A stretch of 64,000 nucleotides of DNA from the NCBI GenBank assembly GCA_022605955.1, contig JAKCOZ010000020.1:4019001-4083000 (forward strand). Reading direction: 5' to 3'. Each line of letters starts with the position of its first letter. The first letter of the stretch is position 1. The notes under the pieces were generated by a model. The model was not told the origin of the DNA, ran no database searches, and saw only the letters and a program-made list of their open reading frames with translations. The stretch is from Rallus limicola. Taxonomy: Eukaryota; Chordata; Aves; Gruiformes; Rallidae. Positions 37,300 through 50,577 of this stretch are shown here, one piece after another. The translations under genes were made by a program, and so were the position numbers.

Positions 37300-39483
37300 C
37301 AGACCATAGCCTCTCCCTTCATCAATTCTGTTTATTTTTGCAGCTGTGCCCTGAAATTTATTGCATTTTCATTAGGCTGCTCACTTGAGTGCATTTCCAC
37401 GCTGTGATCTTCCCCATGCCATCACTTCCTTACACCTTAAGAACTCAGGAAGGACAGGAACTGGCAAAGACACATCAGTGCAGACACAGGTCAGTTACTT
37501 TGCTCACGTTTTGGCTTTTCTTGCTCTTTTGTGCTTTCCCTTCCACTCTGCCAATCATTCAGTCAATGTTTTTATTCTGCTGTCTAGTCTTCCTTCAGTG
37601 AATAACTTCACTATCTGCTGGGGTCCTAATAATTCACCACTTTTCTATTTTAATGAAAAAAGCCCTATTCTCTTGATATCAGGCCTCCCAGAGCTGGGAG
37701 CATGCAAGTCCCTTCTCATCTGCTTGTTCTCTGAAACCCATATTCCTCAGGGATTCTGCAATCTATTATTCTTCCCCCTCTGCCTCTGGTGCCGCAGCCG
37801 GTCTTGAAAGGAGGCCTCTTGAAAAGAGAGAGCAGCAGCAATATGGCTTATGAATTCCTGGCACATTGCTTTACCCTGAAGGATATATTAAACAATAAGC
37901 GTTTTTTAAACAAAGACCTCCAGTAACCTCACCACAGGCACTGACTCTGCTGATATATTATTAATTTTAGGTACTAGCTGCAAATTATCTGACTGAAATA
38001 CCACTTGTCTGCTCCTAATACTTGGTCATCAGAAAGATATTACATCTTTCAGAAATGCTACCTTCCTTTCTTATCTCCTGTTTAAAGAGTTTGGGTTTCT
38101 CTAAGCGCCAGTCGTCCAATATTCAGCATAGGAAACAAACCCTCTCGTTAAAGGCAATAATAATCATGAGGAGAATAAGAACTATCCCAAATTAAAAATG
38201 GTTAAATATGAAAAGTCACATTGCTGGTAAACAATAAACATATTTCCCTTTTGACACTCAGCATGTAGATAATCTGCTTTGTCTTAAACTGTCTTCAGAC
38301 TCTCACACAGAACTGCTGTGTCTGTTTAGGCTCTTATTTATCTTTATTGTCCAAAGGCAGTAAACATCAATTATTATGTTCCTAGGGATTGTGCTAGGCA
38401 TTTACAGTGTGAGAAGAGTTTTTGGATAATAAGATGCTGCATGTAATGATAAGGTGGGATTTTAAAAACATTTGGCTTTGTCCAAACCATTCTCCCACAA
38501 TACATGGAGGTGGGGTGGGTTTTTTTGTTGTAATTTGGATATTTCCATTTCCTGTGTTCAAGAGTCAAGATCCCTTCTAGCCACTGTCATCAGGAGTGGG
38601 TCTGGACTCCCAGTGCTGTCCTGAAGGTTAGCTGGCCTTTTGTGCACTTTGAGGGCAGGGAAGCTGTGGCTGAGCTGTGGAGGAGATGAACAGTTGGAAC
38701 TTCAGCCATGTTATAACCAAGCCTGGACTGAAGGAGATGAAGGGCTGGAGGTCCCTGGTAGTTGCAAAGTCCATTTTGTCACAGAGTGAGCAGTAAAAGG
38801 TCCTTACCAGAGTAAGCCTCATTTAAAGGTGCTTTTCATCACTGTGGATGGTGGCCAGCATTATTTTTTTTTTTTCAGGTTGAGAGGCAGAACTGGCTCA
38901 GCATTTTATGGTATTCAGAAGCTGGGGAGGAAGGACACCTTGCAAATTGCCTTTAGAGACCAAACTGCTCAGCAATTTGAGGAAGAAACCCAGGTAACAA
39001 CTCAGGAAGAAGTAAGGCATTATGCACTCTGTAAAAGCCCACATGACTGGGGTCAAAACCTTTCTTTTCTAACTGCTGTGCTTGGTAGCTGGTGTGGGGA
39101 GGAGATAATGGGAAGTGGTATGTGGGAATACCAGGTTGAAGTCCCATAGGAAGGACCACAAGAAGATTTTCCCTCTGAGATATATTTGGTAGCACTTCTG
39201 GCATACAAATCAGCTCTGGGCTTGCTGTCTTTATTTCATTGTGGGGGGAGGAGGGGTGGGAGGACATGCAATTAAACACAATTATGATGTATGACATAAG
39301 GCAGGCTTGTAAATTGAAATAACCACATAGCCACAATAGTTTGATCAGCTGAGTTTATAATCAATATTAATGATCCCTTCCATAAACAGCCAAGCAAGGC
39401 TGAATTTCACTGAGTTAGCCTTTGCACATGGCTTGGTGGGAAGACTGGTCTGTTTGTATTGTTTCTGGGTATAATTTTTAATG

Positions 39484-39505
39484 CTTTAGCATGACCATGC
39501 TAAAG
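39484..39505. repeat. Perfect 10-bp inverted repeat with 2-nt spacer
   Basis: CTTTAGCATG at 39484-39493 and CATGCTAAAG at 39496-39505 are exact reverse complements separated by AC. It forms a nearly continuous palindrome in an AT-rich context. Palindromes of this type can be dimeric transcription-factor sites or simply chance. No element termini or target duplications are visible around it. Confidence 0.85.
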
Positions 39506-42500
39506 GGTCTCCTAGTTCACAGCACTACTACTTTAAGACATAAAATGTTTATTGTTATTAAAATACAGATCACAAATATACTTCTGACATGATGAATAGG
39601 ACTCAAGAAAATAGCTGTATTACAGGGCAATTTTAGTTGCCCTGCATTTTGGAAAGACAGACCAGGACCTTGTCCTGAGTCGGTGTTCATCAGTGTTAAC
39701 TACAAAACATTCCTACAGCTGTGTCACTGGAGCCACGTCTCAAGGACATAATCCTATCTGTGATATTGTGGGGCCTTTACTTTGCCCAGTAGGTGGAAGG
39801 TAAATTATTTCCTTCCTTTGATGTGCTGATAAATATACCATTAAACATCCAACCAGGTTCCTGAGCATCCTCTCTGTTCATGAATATCAGAAACTTCCTT
39901 CATGCTGTAGAGCTGCTGCTATCTCAAGGTTCCCTGTCCCTCTGCAGCCTTGAATTGCAGCTTACCCTGTTGTGAGAAGAGGAACATCACCTTTCCTCCA
40001 TGCTCATGGGGGAGTAAGTACGGTCTGATCTCTTAAAGGGTTTATTCAGTTGCCAGGAGGATGTGTGAGCCTATCTGCACACAGAACTGGGGAAGAGTTG
40101 TGCAACTCACGTCCATGCTGCAGACTATAGAACCAGACTTTCCCAGAGTTCAGTTGTTTCCCAGGCCTGTCTTAGTCTTAGATGTTGCTGCTTGGTTGCA
40201 GTCATTAAACTCATATCTTTGCCTGCTGAATAGGCTCTTAAGTTTCACATTTACAGTGGGGTAATTATCTTAATCATATTATAGTATAGAAGAAACTTCA
40301 GTGAGGAAAATAAAACCATACTGCTCTTGTTGGACAAACTTTATTTCCTTTAATGTTCTGTGCTTGTGTCTTATTACCTGGACCTCTCCCACTAATAAGC
40401 TTTTAATGACTGTTCCCACTGATATCATAGCAGCAGAGTCTTTGCATGCTGTCTTTGTTTCCTGGAATAAAATCAATTAAGCTCCTTGTCTCTCTGACCC
40501 CAACTTGTATTAAAGCTTAGCACAACAATTAGGAGCATATTATGGTGTTCATTCTTTTATAATTTTGGTTCTACAGACTTTGCAGCAAGTCAGGTGTCAG
40601 TGCAAAGATGAACTTTGATGCAACACAATGCAGTATTTGTAGTAAAAGTCTTCAGTGCTCTAATTACTATGCTTATATGATTCAGTTTTGCAAAAGTGAT
40701 TTAATAAGCTTATGACACTTTTCAATTCCTGAATTTTTTGTGAGTATTCCAATGGACAAAGTTATACATTTGTGGCAGGCAATTTTGAAGATTTTCACAG
40801 ATTTAAAAAAATAGAGCTGTTGGAAAGACACTTCTTGAATTTGATGTTTCCAAATTAACTTACAGTGGAACATTTCAAATGGAAGTTTTCTGAATATGAG
40901 TTTTTCCAGAAAGCTAGGGGTGTTTTTTTCTGTCAAAACTGCTTCAACTTACTTTTGACCAGCTTTAGAGAAAATGTTCTTCAGTTACTATAGCTAATGG
41001 CATGATCACATCATTGCAGTAGGGGAAATCAGCACTCCCCTTTGCATTCTTTTTTAAAATTCCTTTTAACTTTAAGCAGGTTATGGGACCTAATTGATCA
41101 GCTCCTGCAGTCTTTTGCTGCTAATTGGCTAGATGTCAGATGATAAAGGGAATAATATCAGTTCCCATCATTTCACAGGAGATGCTTTGTACTAGATATT
41201 TTCTTTTCTCATCAAATGCAGCACATGTGGTTCTTCTGTGTAAGTCCTGTGAGCAGCCAGGAGAAGAAAAAGGGTAAAGGAGCATCTGCATTTAGTTTGT
41301 TCGCTTGTGATACAGAAAAGTAGTCCTGTCCTACAACTATCAAGATTTAATTAAAAAATGAAAAGAACAGAAACAAATTGAATTGCAAACTTGGTCATGT
41401 TATCATCAGTTCTGCCTTGGCAGTTTCTAGAATATTGAATAAATTGCTGTACTTGCTGTGATAGCCTCTGTTGAAAACTTCAGTGACATTTCACTTTGAA
41501 AAAGGAATTCATTGTTCCCCCCAAACGTGATGTTCTGAAAGTCAAATTTCCCTTTCATGTCTATAAGCAAAATTTTCAAAGAAATTTTTTAAAATAATTG
41601 GACAGAGCTATTCATAGGACTTAATTTTTCTACAGAAAACTCTAGCTTTGTTTATGAGTAGAATAGGGCTTGTAAAATAGAACAACAAAATAGTGGATTA
41701 CAGGCATGTCTTGCCTTGCTCACTGTGAGACAATGGAAGGTTACCTTTTAGTCTCTTCAGTGGGACAGCACTTTTGTCAAACCATATAGAGACCATGCTC
41801 AGGACAGAGTCATGAATCAGTCAACTGTTCCCCAGCTTTGCCTCTACCATCACTGCCTTCACTACCTGCACCAGTCTGACACAACTCATCCATCCTGCTG
41901 TAGCTCCTAGAACAGGCAGGTTATTACCATGAGAAAAGGATGGCAGCAGGACACTAGACATTATTACTCCATCACTTCCCAGCCCTTATTCTCAAACACA
42001 AGGAGACCAGTAACCTAATGTCTAGCCCCAGTGTAGACAGCAATGGCAGAAGAAGGGGGGATGTATCTGTTAATTGTGTGTAAAGGATGGTAAAATAGTA
42101 CATAAATACAGGGCTGTGTTCCTCTTTCGTACTGAAACATGAAAATGCTGTCTTTCAAAGGAAAAAAGTAATCTCTGTGAGTGTCATCTGAGACTGACAG
42201 CTGTGCTTCTGCACATCAAGTAGTGGCTCCTCTTTTCCAGTTTGGATTATGCAGTGATTACCATACAGCCTGGTCTTAAAATATTTGTGTAGCAGAAGCT
42301 GACAACAGACCTACAGAGTGTCTAAATCTCTTGTATTTGTAGAAATGCTGTCTCATTGTACTCAAGAGACAGCATAGACAGACACAAAGTATGTTATCTG
42401 AGTCCTGAACAACTCTTTGGAGACTGGGAAAATTAAGGAAATATGGAAATAATTTGATCAAATCTTTCCTCAGTCAGTATTTTGTTGGGGTGGTGGTGGT

Positions 42501-43894
42501 GGTCTTCTGCCCAGAACTTAGATGAAAGGAGCTAAAAAAGCACAGAATCACATTTTGCTGCAATATCAGACTCTGAAATTTTGGCTAAATATTATATTGA
42601 CTGATCTAGTCACTGGTTATCTGGGATACAGTTTATAAAAGCATGCAGCTTTCCTATTTGGGTAGGCAATGTTTGTTCAATTAAAGAAAGAAGTGCTTTT
42701 GTTGAAGGTGATTTTTGGCAAGAGGGAAGAGTTTTCTGACCAGCTTCCTCTTTTCATATGCTTTCATAGCTCACTGAATCAGAGAAGCTGCAGCTTGGTC
42801 CCATGTTGGGTACTTAAGTAGACAGCTGCCTGCCTTCTCAAACAGCTTGTGCAGAGTAGAGTTCTCATTATTTCTCAACAGGTATCTGAAAAAAGCCTTC
42901 TTGCTTAGGCTCTGACACACTCTAATTATGAGATGGAACAAAGAAACAACCTAGTTTTTTAAAGAGGAGTTGAGTTGTGATTATTCTATTGATGCTAAAA
43001 CTTGCTTTGATACAATAACAACCCACATTACAGCTACAAAAATTCTTACAGGGCCTTACAGTCTCCTAAGCAACTGCACTCTGCTAAGAGATTTTCTGCT
43101 CTAGAGAGGTGCAGAAGGAGACTTTGTCTCTGCTTTGTCTTTACAGAAACTGAAAAGAGTGAACATAATATATCTGGTTTATTAGTATTTAATGTAGAGG
43201 ATCTAGTGATGGCCAGTGCCTGAAAGCTGAAAACAAGGAAAGGTAAATTAATTTTGTGGCTGCAACAGAAATGTTATTTTAATACTTGTAGACTTGAGTG
43301 TACAGCTGGTAAAGAACAGCTTGTGGCTTTCAGCATCAAGGAAATCTCAGCAGTTCACAGTGTACAAGATGCACCAAGATCCTGCTTCACCAATGAAGAA
43401 TAGTTGATGGAATGACCTGTAATGCTTTTTGCATCCTCTCATGATACTCAAGTCCTCCTTGTTCTTCCATAGGTGAGGACACCATTGGTACAAATGAAAC
43501 ACTCTTGGCAAATTCCACTTAGTGTACAACCTTCTGTCTTACTTATTCTGTATATTTCTGCCATCCCAAAGCCATCAAGGAAATTAAATCACTTGTTATC
43601 CCTTGGCAATTCACAGCTTTCACACAGGGCTTTTCTGTACAGCAGATATCTTTTTGTTTTCCTTAATTAACCTTAAATGTTTTAAATCTGGTTCTTTTTA
43701 AAGTCCCTTGAAATGAAGTGACAACCATAACTGTGCTATTCTGAATTTTGATCATTATATTTCTCTAAAAATAAAAGCTCAATATGAGATTCATTTAGAA
43801 TTGTGCACCTGGGGAACCTCTGATTACTGCTTAGAGTATTCAAGACTATTAAAATGTTCACAGTGAATATTCCTCTTTCTTGCTCCGTGCACCA

Positions 43895-43972
43895 AGGGAT
43901 AATATCAACTCCTTGAGGTCTGGAAAGCAGGGAGTGTGCTTACTCTGGTGCCAGGGCACAGATCTGGGTTAC
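43895..43972 (+). repeat. L2-like LINE relic, sense
   Basis: 'caactccttgaggtctggaa' followed by 'agcagggagtgtgcttactc' and 'ggtgccagggcacag' resembles the 3' region of L2, where 'gctccttgagggcagggactgtgtc' precedes 'cccagtgcctagcacagtgcc'. The match is short and diverged. A possible L2/MIR terminal motif, 'caataaatgtttgttg', occurs about 470 bp further on at 44440-44455 but cannot be joined to it with confidence. Confidence 0.45.
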
Positions 43973-46900
43973 TTAGGAGGATGATGTGTCTTAAGCAATG
44001 AGACAGGTACTTGATCAGCTATTTAGTTCCTTTATGAGTCATCTCAGGTTGTGAACACTTTCTTCTCCTGAGGGAAAAAAAAAAACCAACAACCCAATTA
44101 GGTCATCAGAGCAACTCTAGCAGCAGGGAGGGAGCTGGTTTTGTTAAGAGACACTTTAAGTGGTGCAGGAGCTTCTGCCTATACTGGAATTTCTAGGCTT
44201 GGCCTCACTATGAACCGCAACATCACATTGTTAAAAGAAATTTGATTTCCTAAGGCTTTCTTACCAGTCATTTTGCAAATCCACTGGATGTGTTGTCCAT
44301 CCCATGAAAATGCCAGCGTGTATTTGTGCCTTGAAGCACTTGCCTTCCAAGTTGTTCCTCTCTCTCCTTCAGCAGCAATATGAAACCAGATGGATCCGTA
44401 CTGGTTTTATCTATACTAGCTACAAGTTGAAAGCTAGGGCAATAAATGTTTGTTGTCATGTTTTGAGTAAGACTAAAATCATGTCGATACACTAAAATAG
44501 CAGCTATTATATCATTGTAGCTAAAGAAAGGCTAGAATACATGTTGGGATGAGATGCAAAAAATCAGTGCACAGGAAAATGAATCACTCCAGGGGAAAAC
44601 TAAGCATTCAGAGGGGAACTGTGCCTTGTAACACGTCATGCATCTGTCAGACACTGAAATGAATTCAAGTTCACACTATGGTGAGTTCTTATTTCTTATT
44701 CTATTTTTGGTTTCAGATAAATTAATACAATGCTTAATATTTGGCCCTGTGTAACTTGAGCTTTCTTTATACAGCTTAAAAAAACTTATGGAATTCAAAG
44801 GTGTTGCCATTTTCACATATGGCACCATAACACCAATGGAAAAATAATTATTTTTAAAGTCCCTTTTCCCTTCCTTATTGAGGTACTAGAGAGAGTTAGA
44901 AAAACTATTAAAATGCAATAAAATTCAAGCAGAAAAATAAACTAAAGAGCTGAAACATAATTATCTCTTCCTGCAAATGATGCACAAGCAGCATTTAAAG
45001 CTACCAAATAAATGATACGAGTCATTTGATAGTGTATTAGGACACTGAGGAAATTTAGATACAGGACCAAATTGCACCCTGATGAAACGCCACTGTCATT
45101 AATGAAGTTGAACTCAAAAAGAATTTGTCATGTGTAGGCGTCCTAATTATTCTGTAGGTCATAGTCTATTTTTAACCTGCCTTAACTAAATATTTGCAAC
45201 ATATAAACTTTGTGCTGCAGGAATGATAAATCTGATTTTTGAAAAGGCATTGGTTAAAATGGATTTTATGGACCCAAGCATACACACATAAGCAAACAAA
45301 CCCATAGTTCTGGTCTAATTACTACTGATGTTGGCTAACCTTGCTGCTGGTAGAATAATTGTGTTAGAGCCTTCCATCATTTCTCTGGAAATATTTTTTT
45401 CTTTCCAGTGACTGCTCACCTTTTCAGCCTAAATATTTATTGGTTTCAGTATTGTGGTGATTTATTTCTATTTGTTTTTAATTTCCTTGTGCAGTGTTTC
45501 AAATGGTACCACAAGCTATGAATGGCTTGGTGTTAAATTATGTAGAGGTGCCACATTGCTCTTGAATGCATGTTTTTGATGAGGTTATTAAAACTCTGAC
45601 AATACAAATTACCATAGCAACAAAAAACATAAATTCACAGCCTATTCCAACCTCTGGAGTATGAAAATATTTTAGAGCACTCAAACACTTTGCAGCATAG
45701 CACAGCTCACGTGGCTTGGCTCACTGTGTCCTAATATATATCAGTATTCATTGGTCCTCGAGCTCTCCAACAGGCAAGGAGGAGTGACTTTGTTTGGGGG
45801 GGGGTGTTTTAATGTGAAGTATTTGATCCAGCTCAGTTCCTTGCTGACAACTTCCTCTGTGACCTTCAGGTGATAATTTCAGTATGATACTTACACAAAT
45901 AGAGCAAGAAACAAATTTCTGAGGAGAATTGTCTCTGACAGTAGAGTGGGGCAGTAGCTTTGATTATCATCTAAGGGATAATACAGTAACTTCTCATTTT
46001 TGTTTTAATGTTTTAAGAACACTGGCTGTGGAGTAGGGTCTGTTGTGCAAGATGCTATAAAAATACTGTAAATCCTTATTTTATAAAAAGCTATTAGTCA
46101 ACAGGTCTCAACACAGTGCTGGAATCAAGGCATTTTTGCTTTATAGTAGTGGAAAAATTGAAAGTAGAACTAGGATTAGGAGAACTGCTTCCATTGTCCT
46201 CAACATATTTCATAGCAACAATTTTACTACTAATCAGCACTTGGTGTTTGGAGCCAATTCCATTGGCACCTGTCCTTTATGTGAAGAGTAAAGTTAAAAC
46301 CCACCTTTTCTCTCCGTGTTCAGGTTGACCTTGCTTTATATTTAAAATTACTGTGCAATTCAGAAGGGTTTGCTTGGGCAAGATAATGTATGTATCTGTA
46401 GAAGGCAGACTGAGAAAAGAAGAGGAGTCCCTAGGTTTTTGATACCTTTCTGGTTATCGATGCAAGTAATTTCTCTGAAGTCAATAGTGTGGTTGCAGAA
46501 GTAAGAAGCAGTGATTTGGACTAAATTCTTACAAGAACAGGAAAGCAGTGAGCAGGATTTCATGCCTTTTCTTTTTTATAGGTCAGTTTTGTATTCCAAG
46601 GTTTATGGAGACATTAGATGGTGACCATATGGTCTATTAAGGTAACCCTACTATTTCTATCTAATGTTTCTGTTGTGAAGTCAAACTGCATCTGGTAAAT
46701 TTAAGCTGGAAATATGTCCCTATTTTCCCAAGACCTCGCTTTCTGATGTTTAATACTAAAGCCTATATAATCTGCCTGGCAATGGGATTCTTTTTTTTCA
46801 TTAAAACACTGTATATTTGCCACTGCATGTATGTGAATGTTCAGATATACCATTCAGGTTTCCTACCTTTTATAAATGAACACTCTTTCCCTTTTACCAG

Positions 46901-47989
46901 ACAAGGACATTAAAGCTATCAGCAGGTAATGACTTTTGCCTCAAGTTTCTTCACTGGCTAAAATATACAATATGAATATACTTTATGGCTTGATTTAGTG
47001 AAATACATAGTGCAAACAATCATGTATTACGATTCTTCTGGTTCAATCGTAAACAAGCAAATAAGAATCTGGATTTAACAGCAAATTACATTATTTAGAA
47101 CCTGCATAATCTGTTTTTATCCCTGCATCTAAATATAGGTTACATAATCAGATTTATTTTATGGAAAGAAAGTATTAATTTTAAACAATTTATACCATTT
47201 AAAACATTTAAGTAGTTTTAAAATGTTTATTGCTTTATTAATAGACTGTAATTCAATTTTGGAATAAATAGGATTCCTAATCTGCAGAAGCTATAACATG
47301 GAAGACTCTGTTTTACAGCTCGTTTGTTTTATTCCTGTGTTAAATATCAGCAAAGAACAGAATAAGTCTCCACTTGTTGAAGACTGAAAAAAAAACTCCT
47401 GAGACAAAGGATCTCTATATAGTTAGAACTAGTGTTGTTTTATACAATTATAATAGTTAAAAACTTTCAAATTCCTATTTTCTCAACACTTTAACCTTTC
47501 AGTGCAAAACTGGCACAATTTTGCTAAGTAAATAATGTCATTCTTACCATAGCTAGAGCTCAGCCACAAGATACTCTGTTTAGTCATCAGTAAAGGATCC
47601 AATTTGTTCTATTTTTTACTTTCTCTGCAAGTGAGAAAGCAGTGCCATGTTCCATTTCCTTTGCTGGCATTAGCTTGCAGGAACCAGCAAGAACCTACCT
47701 TCTTCTGCAGTACCATGGGAGGAATGAGTTTTAAGCCAAAATTCCAGTTGTCTTATTAGCAACATTGAAAAAAATGAATCTGTTTGTGCCAGACTTGTCA
47801 TAAACAGTTGTGACAATGCATGAATTGCTCTGTTATTTCTTCTCCTGTATCAAAGAAGTGAAGTGTTACCTTATTAAACCAACCAAAATTCTGCACTAAG
47901 AATTTCCAAAGTCCTGAAATGAGCTCTGCAGTGGTTGTAAAAAATAGAAGGTAGGAAATACAAAACCACAACAAGTTAAAAAGGGTCTG
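43973..47989. other. Non-coding AT-rich stretch with conserved-looking blocks
   Basis: No gene seen. The blocks at about 44940-45260 and 46980-47290 have mixed, non-repetitive sequence dense in ATTA, TAAT, TTTGCAT-like and AAACA cores and free of recognisable repeats. That is the look of conserved vertebrate enhancers, although it is an impression only. A 9-G run sits at 45796-45804. Confidence 0.5.
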
Positions 47990-48240
47990 GGAAAAAGTGG
48001 AGAAACTACAGACCAGTAAGTCTGACTTCTGTCCTACACAAAATAGTAGAAAACTGTAATAAACTGAATTGATAGACACCTAGACAAATATACTGGAGAA
48101 GAGACAACATTGTTTTTGTAGAAAGAAGTAATATTTCACAAATCCATTAGAGTTCTTTGATGGAATCAATAAATATGAGGAGAAGGGTGATCTACTTTGT
48201 GCTGCATTAAATGGATTTCCAAAAAAAACTTTCAAATAAG
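47990..48240 (+). pseudogene. Decayed non-LTR retrotransposon reverse transcriptase (CR1/L2/L3 group)
   Basis: In one frame, 48004-48057 reads NYRPVSLTSVLHKIVENC, the conserved N-terminal motif of the reverse transcriptase of the CR1/L2/Jockey group (N-Y-R-P-x-S-L-T-S). In the same frame, at the expected distance, comes VFVERSNISQI (the family has a GF-x-K/x-RS-x-x-x-NL motif here). After a frame change, FFDGINKYEEKGD is read at 48153-48191, the segment that leads towards the first catalytic aspartate. Stops and at least one frameshift interrupt it, and the YxDD catalytic motif is not found, so it cannot be active. A CR1-type 3' tail lies about 0.5 kb downstream in the same orientation. Known: the motif order of the family. 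Inferred: that this is one old, internally deleted element. Confidence 0.75.
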
Positions 48241-48708
48241 ATTCATCATCAAAACTTTTGAAAGTAACTGAGCTGTCACAGCTAAGAGGAAGGCTATTTC
48301 TGAGAACTATCTGCTTTAAGAAGCAGCCAACAAAGGACAAATGTTCAGGTATCATAAAGGAGAGAGCTTATCAGTGGGTCCACGCAACGATGTCTTGCAA
48401 ACAGGACTAGAAGTGGTTGAATAGCAGGTTGAAAATTTTTGTCTGACTTAACTCCTCAAGGAAGACAGTATTCTGAAGTAAGGAGCAAAATAGTGGAAGA
48501 ATTTATTTGTTAACAGAGTAATTATGCAGATCTGTGACTGCTCCAGGGGGATTTTACTGGGAAACCACAGAAAAATGGGTAATGCCAAAGAAACTGTCAG
48601 TTATTTCAGTCAAGGCCATCGACCACTGCAGCATGGCAACTCAGATTCCTTACCTCCTCTGATCCATCCATTGATATTCTTGTTTTAGTATCATTATCCC
48701 TTCTTTGA

Positions 48709-48772
48709 GCAAGGTTGGAGCAGGTAACCTCCTTAGATTCCTTCAATCCTAAATTATTCTATGATTCTGTGG
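48709..48772 (+). mobile_element. Degenerate CR1 3' terminus
   Basis: 'gagcaaggttggagcaggta' followed by 'acctccttagattccttcaa' and 'attattctatgattctgtgg' follows the last 60 bp of CR1 (ggttggactagatgatctcc, ccttccaacc, then ATTCTATG octamers). It is more diverged than the copies at 13.95 and 51.7 kb. It is in the same sense as the reverse-transcriptase relic at 48.0 kb and may be the 3' end of the same insertion after a large internal deletion. Confidence 0.8.
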
Positions 48773-49708
48773 TCAAGGAAACAGTACTGAGGAAAGCAGG
48801 GCTTGACAGGATTGCACCACTGGTGCCAAAGCAAGCCTTATGACACAAGTCTTTTACTAGTTCTTAATAATTGAGGTTTTTCTGATGCAAACTTGAAGAA
48901 GCTTTCAAAGGGAAGAAATTGATCTTCAGACTGAAGTTATTTCTGTATCAGGTCTGGGTACAAGAACATGCTGCTGGTCCCTCCAATCTCATTTTCATGC
49001 TGGTGCAAGGAAATGAACTGATCATAAATTCTGAATCAAGTTCAAAGAACCATCTCTGAATATAACCCCTTTCCAGACATTGAAGGTGACTCTCTAAGGG
49101 AGTTTCCTCTTTATATAATTTGCATAAGAATATTCAGAAAAGATTTATCCAAGGGCCTGTGTTGTGGGAAAAGGTAGTAGCTGAATAAAGGTATCATCAG
49201 AGCAAGAACCGATGATGGAAAAAGAGGTTAAAAGGAATATGATGGGACTAGATCTGCAAGAAGAAGCGTATCAGAGAATTATTTGACATCACAAAGCACT
49301 TTATTTTCTTTCCCCCACAGTAAACCTGAATGATCTTAATGACAGAAAATGAGATCCAGCAGGTGTAAACTACAGCAGTTAAATATTCATGAGTGAAAGT
49401 AGAAGCAGGAACTGAATTTAAGTACAGGGGTCAGTACAGGGTAAGATTCTTCAGGGCAGTGAAGCAAAATAGCTGTCAGACTGCAGTGAAGACAGTGATG
49501 AAAGGACAGCTTGAAAGAAAATGGTAATGGTCAAAGTCAGCTTACAGGTAAACCTATGAGGAAGAGACAGATTGAAAAATGCTCTTGAAATGTGGCTGAA
49601 CCATTTCCAGAGATAAAATATTTTGTGCTAGAGACTCCAACAGAAACACTGGAGCAGAATTCAGATGAGATACGAAGACACAAAGGGACTGACTTCTCCC
49701 CTTCTGCA

Positions 49709-49744
49709 TAGACACTAGGTAGTGTCTAGAGACTAGATACTAGG
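49709..49744. repeat. Hairpin with an adjacent direct repeat
   Basis: TAGACACT at 49709-49716 and AGTGTCTA at 49721-49728 form a perfect 8-bp stem with a 4-nt loop (aggt). The first arm and loop (tagacactagg) are echoed at 49734-49744 as tagatactagg, one mismatch. The pattern could be a decayed local duplication with inversion. Confidence 0.75.
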
Positions 49745-50562
49745 CCGCAATTGATAAGTGTCTCAAAACATAAAATAATGCAGATTCAGAGGGGTGGCTC
49801 TTCCTGATTTTCTTCAAGGGGATGTCACTAGGAGAGAAAAGATGTCCAGTAGTAAACCAATTAGATCAAACATTCAAAGTAAGAAAGATAAACTGGAGTA
49901 TTCAAACTGAGAACTTGACTTTGTGTCATGATTCGAAGAAACACTTGATTTCCTGATAGCAGAACAGGAACAATTCAACTATCTCAAATATTTTATATTA
50001 GGACAATTTGATGATACCTTTTAAGAAGTAGTTGTTGCAGATAATATTTGGAAGAGTAAGGATGTCAGATGTTGCCAGCGACAGTACCTTTAAAATAGCA
50101 CAAGTTCACCTTCTGTGGCCTAGAACTGCTTTGTAAAGCCATTGCTCCATAGACTATATCTAGAAGGGCTTCTTGCTCCACAAGTAGGCTTGCACTATGC
50201 ATTTCCATGCCAATATGTATCTGGAGAGCATGGGTTCAAAAAATTAGTTAAATCTCCATCAAGGTGACTAAGCATCTAAACTGGGCATGTGTCAAGGAAA
50301 TAAACATAGTTGCTTTCAGCTATGTATGAATCACCATCCAGTTAACAGCCCTCAGTGTACTACAGTGTTGGGAAATGTGTCTGCACAGGCACAAGTCTCA
50401 TCTTGACTTTTTTATGCATGTCTGCCAGAATCCATTAAAAAAAAAGGTGCAGTTTTTAGAAATTCCCTTCTAGACTGCTTAAAATCCCCCAAAATCAACA
50501 GCTATTGCAGCAATTCAGGCCTTTGGATAGCATGTTTGGGCTTTGATTATTTGCTGTTGGTT

Positions 50563-50577
50563 GGGGGGGGGGGGGGG
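50563..50577. repeat. Poly(G) tract, 15 bp
   Basis: Fifteen consecutive G on the plus strand, preceded by TTGGTT. It is the longest G run in the window and could adopt a G-quadruplex or triplex. Such runs are also sites of polymerase slippage and assembly error, so the exact length should be treated with caution. Confidence 0.85.

Larger units (their letters stand above)
37073..43894. other. Non-coding unique sequence, no gene seen
   Basis: No gene or RNA gene recognised. It contains a two-copy 16-bp tandem duplication at 37268-37299, a 22-bp inverted repeat at 39484-39505, and a short TGG repeat at 42491-42503. Remaining open frames (up to 140 codons, 37385-37807) have no recognisable domain and overlap other frames at random. 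Confidence 0.6.

Noticed and set aside
37385..37807. 140-codon open frame, plus strand
   Set aside because: Composition looks like translated non-coding DNA, overlaps another frame, and no domain is recognisable.
45815..45892. MIR-like trace around 'cttcctctgtgaccttcagg'
   Set aside because: The gaccttgggcaa core is only partly present and the continuation does not follow MIR.
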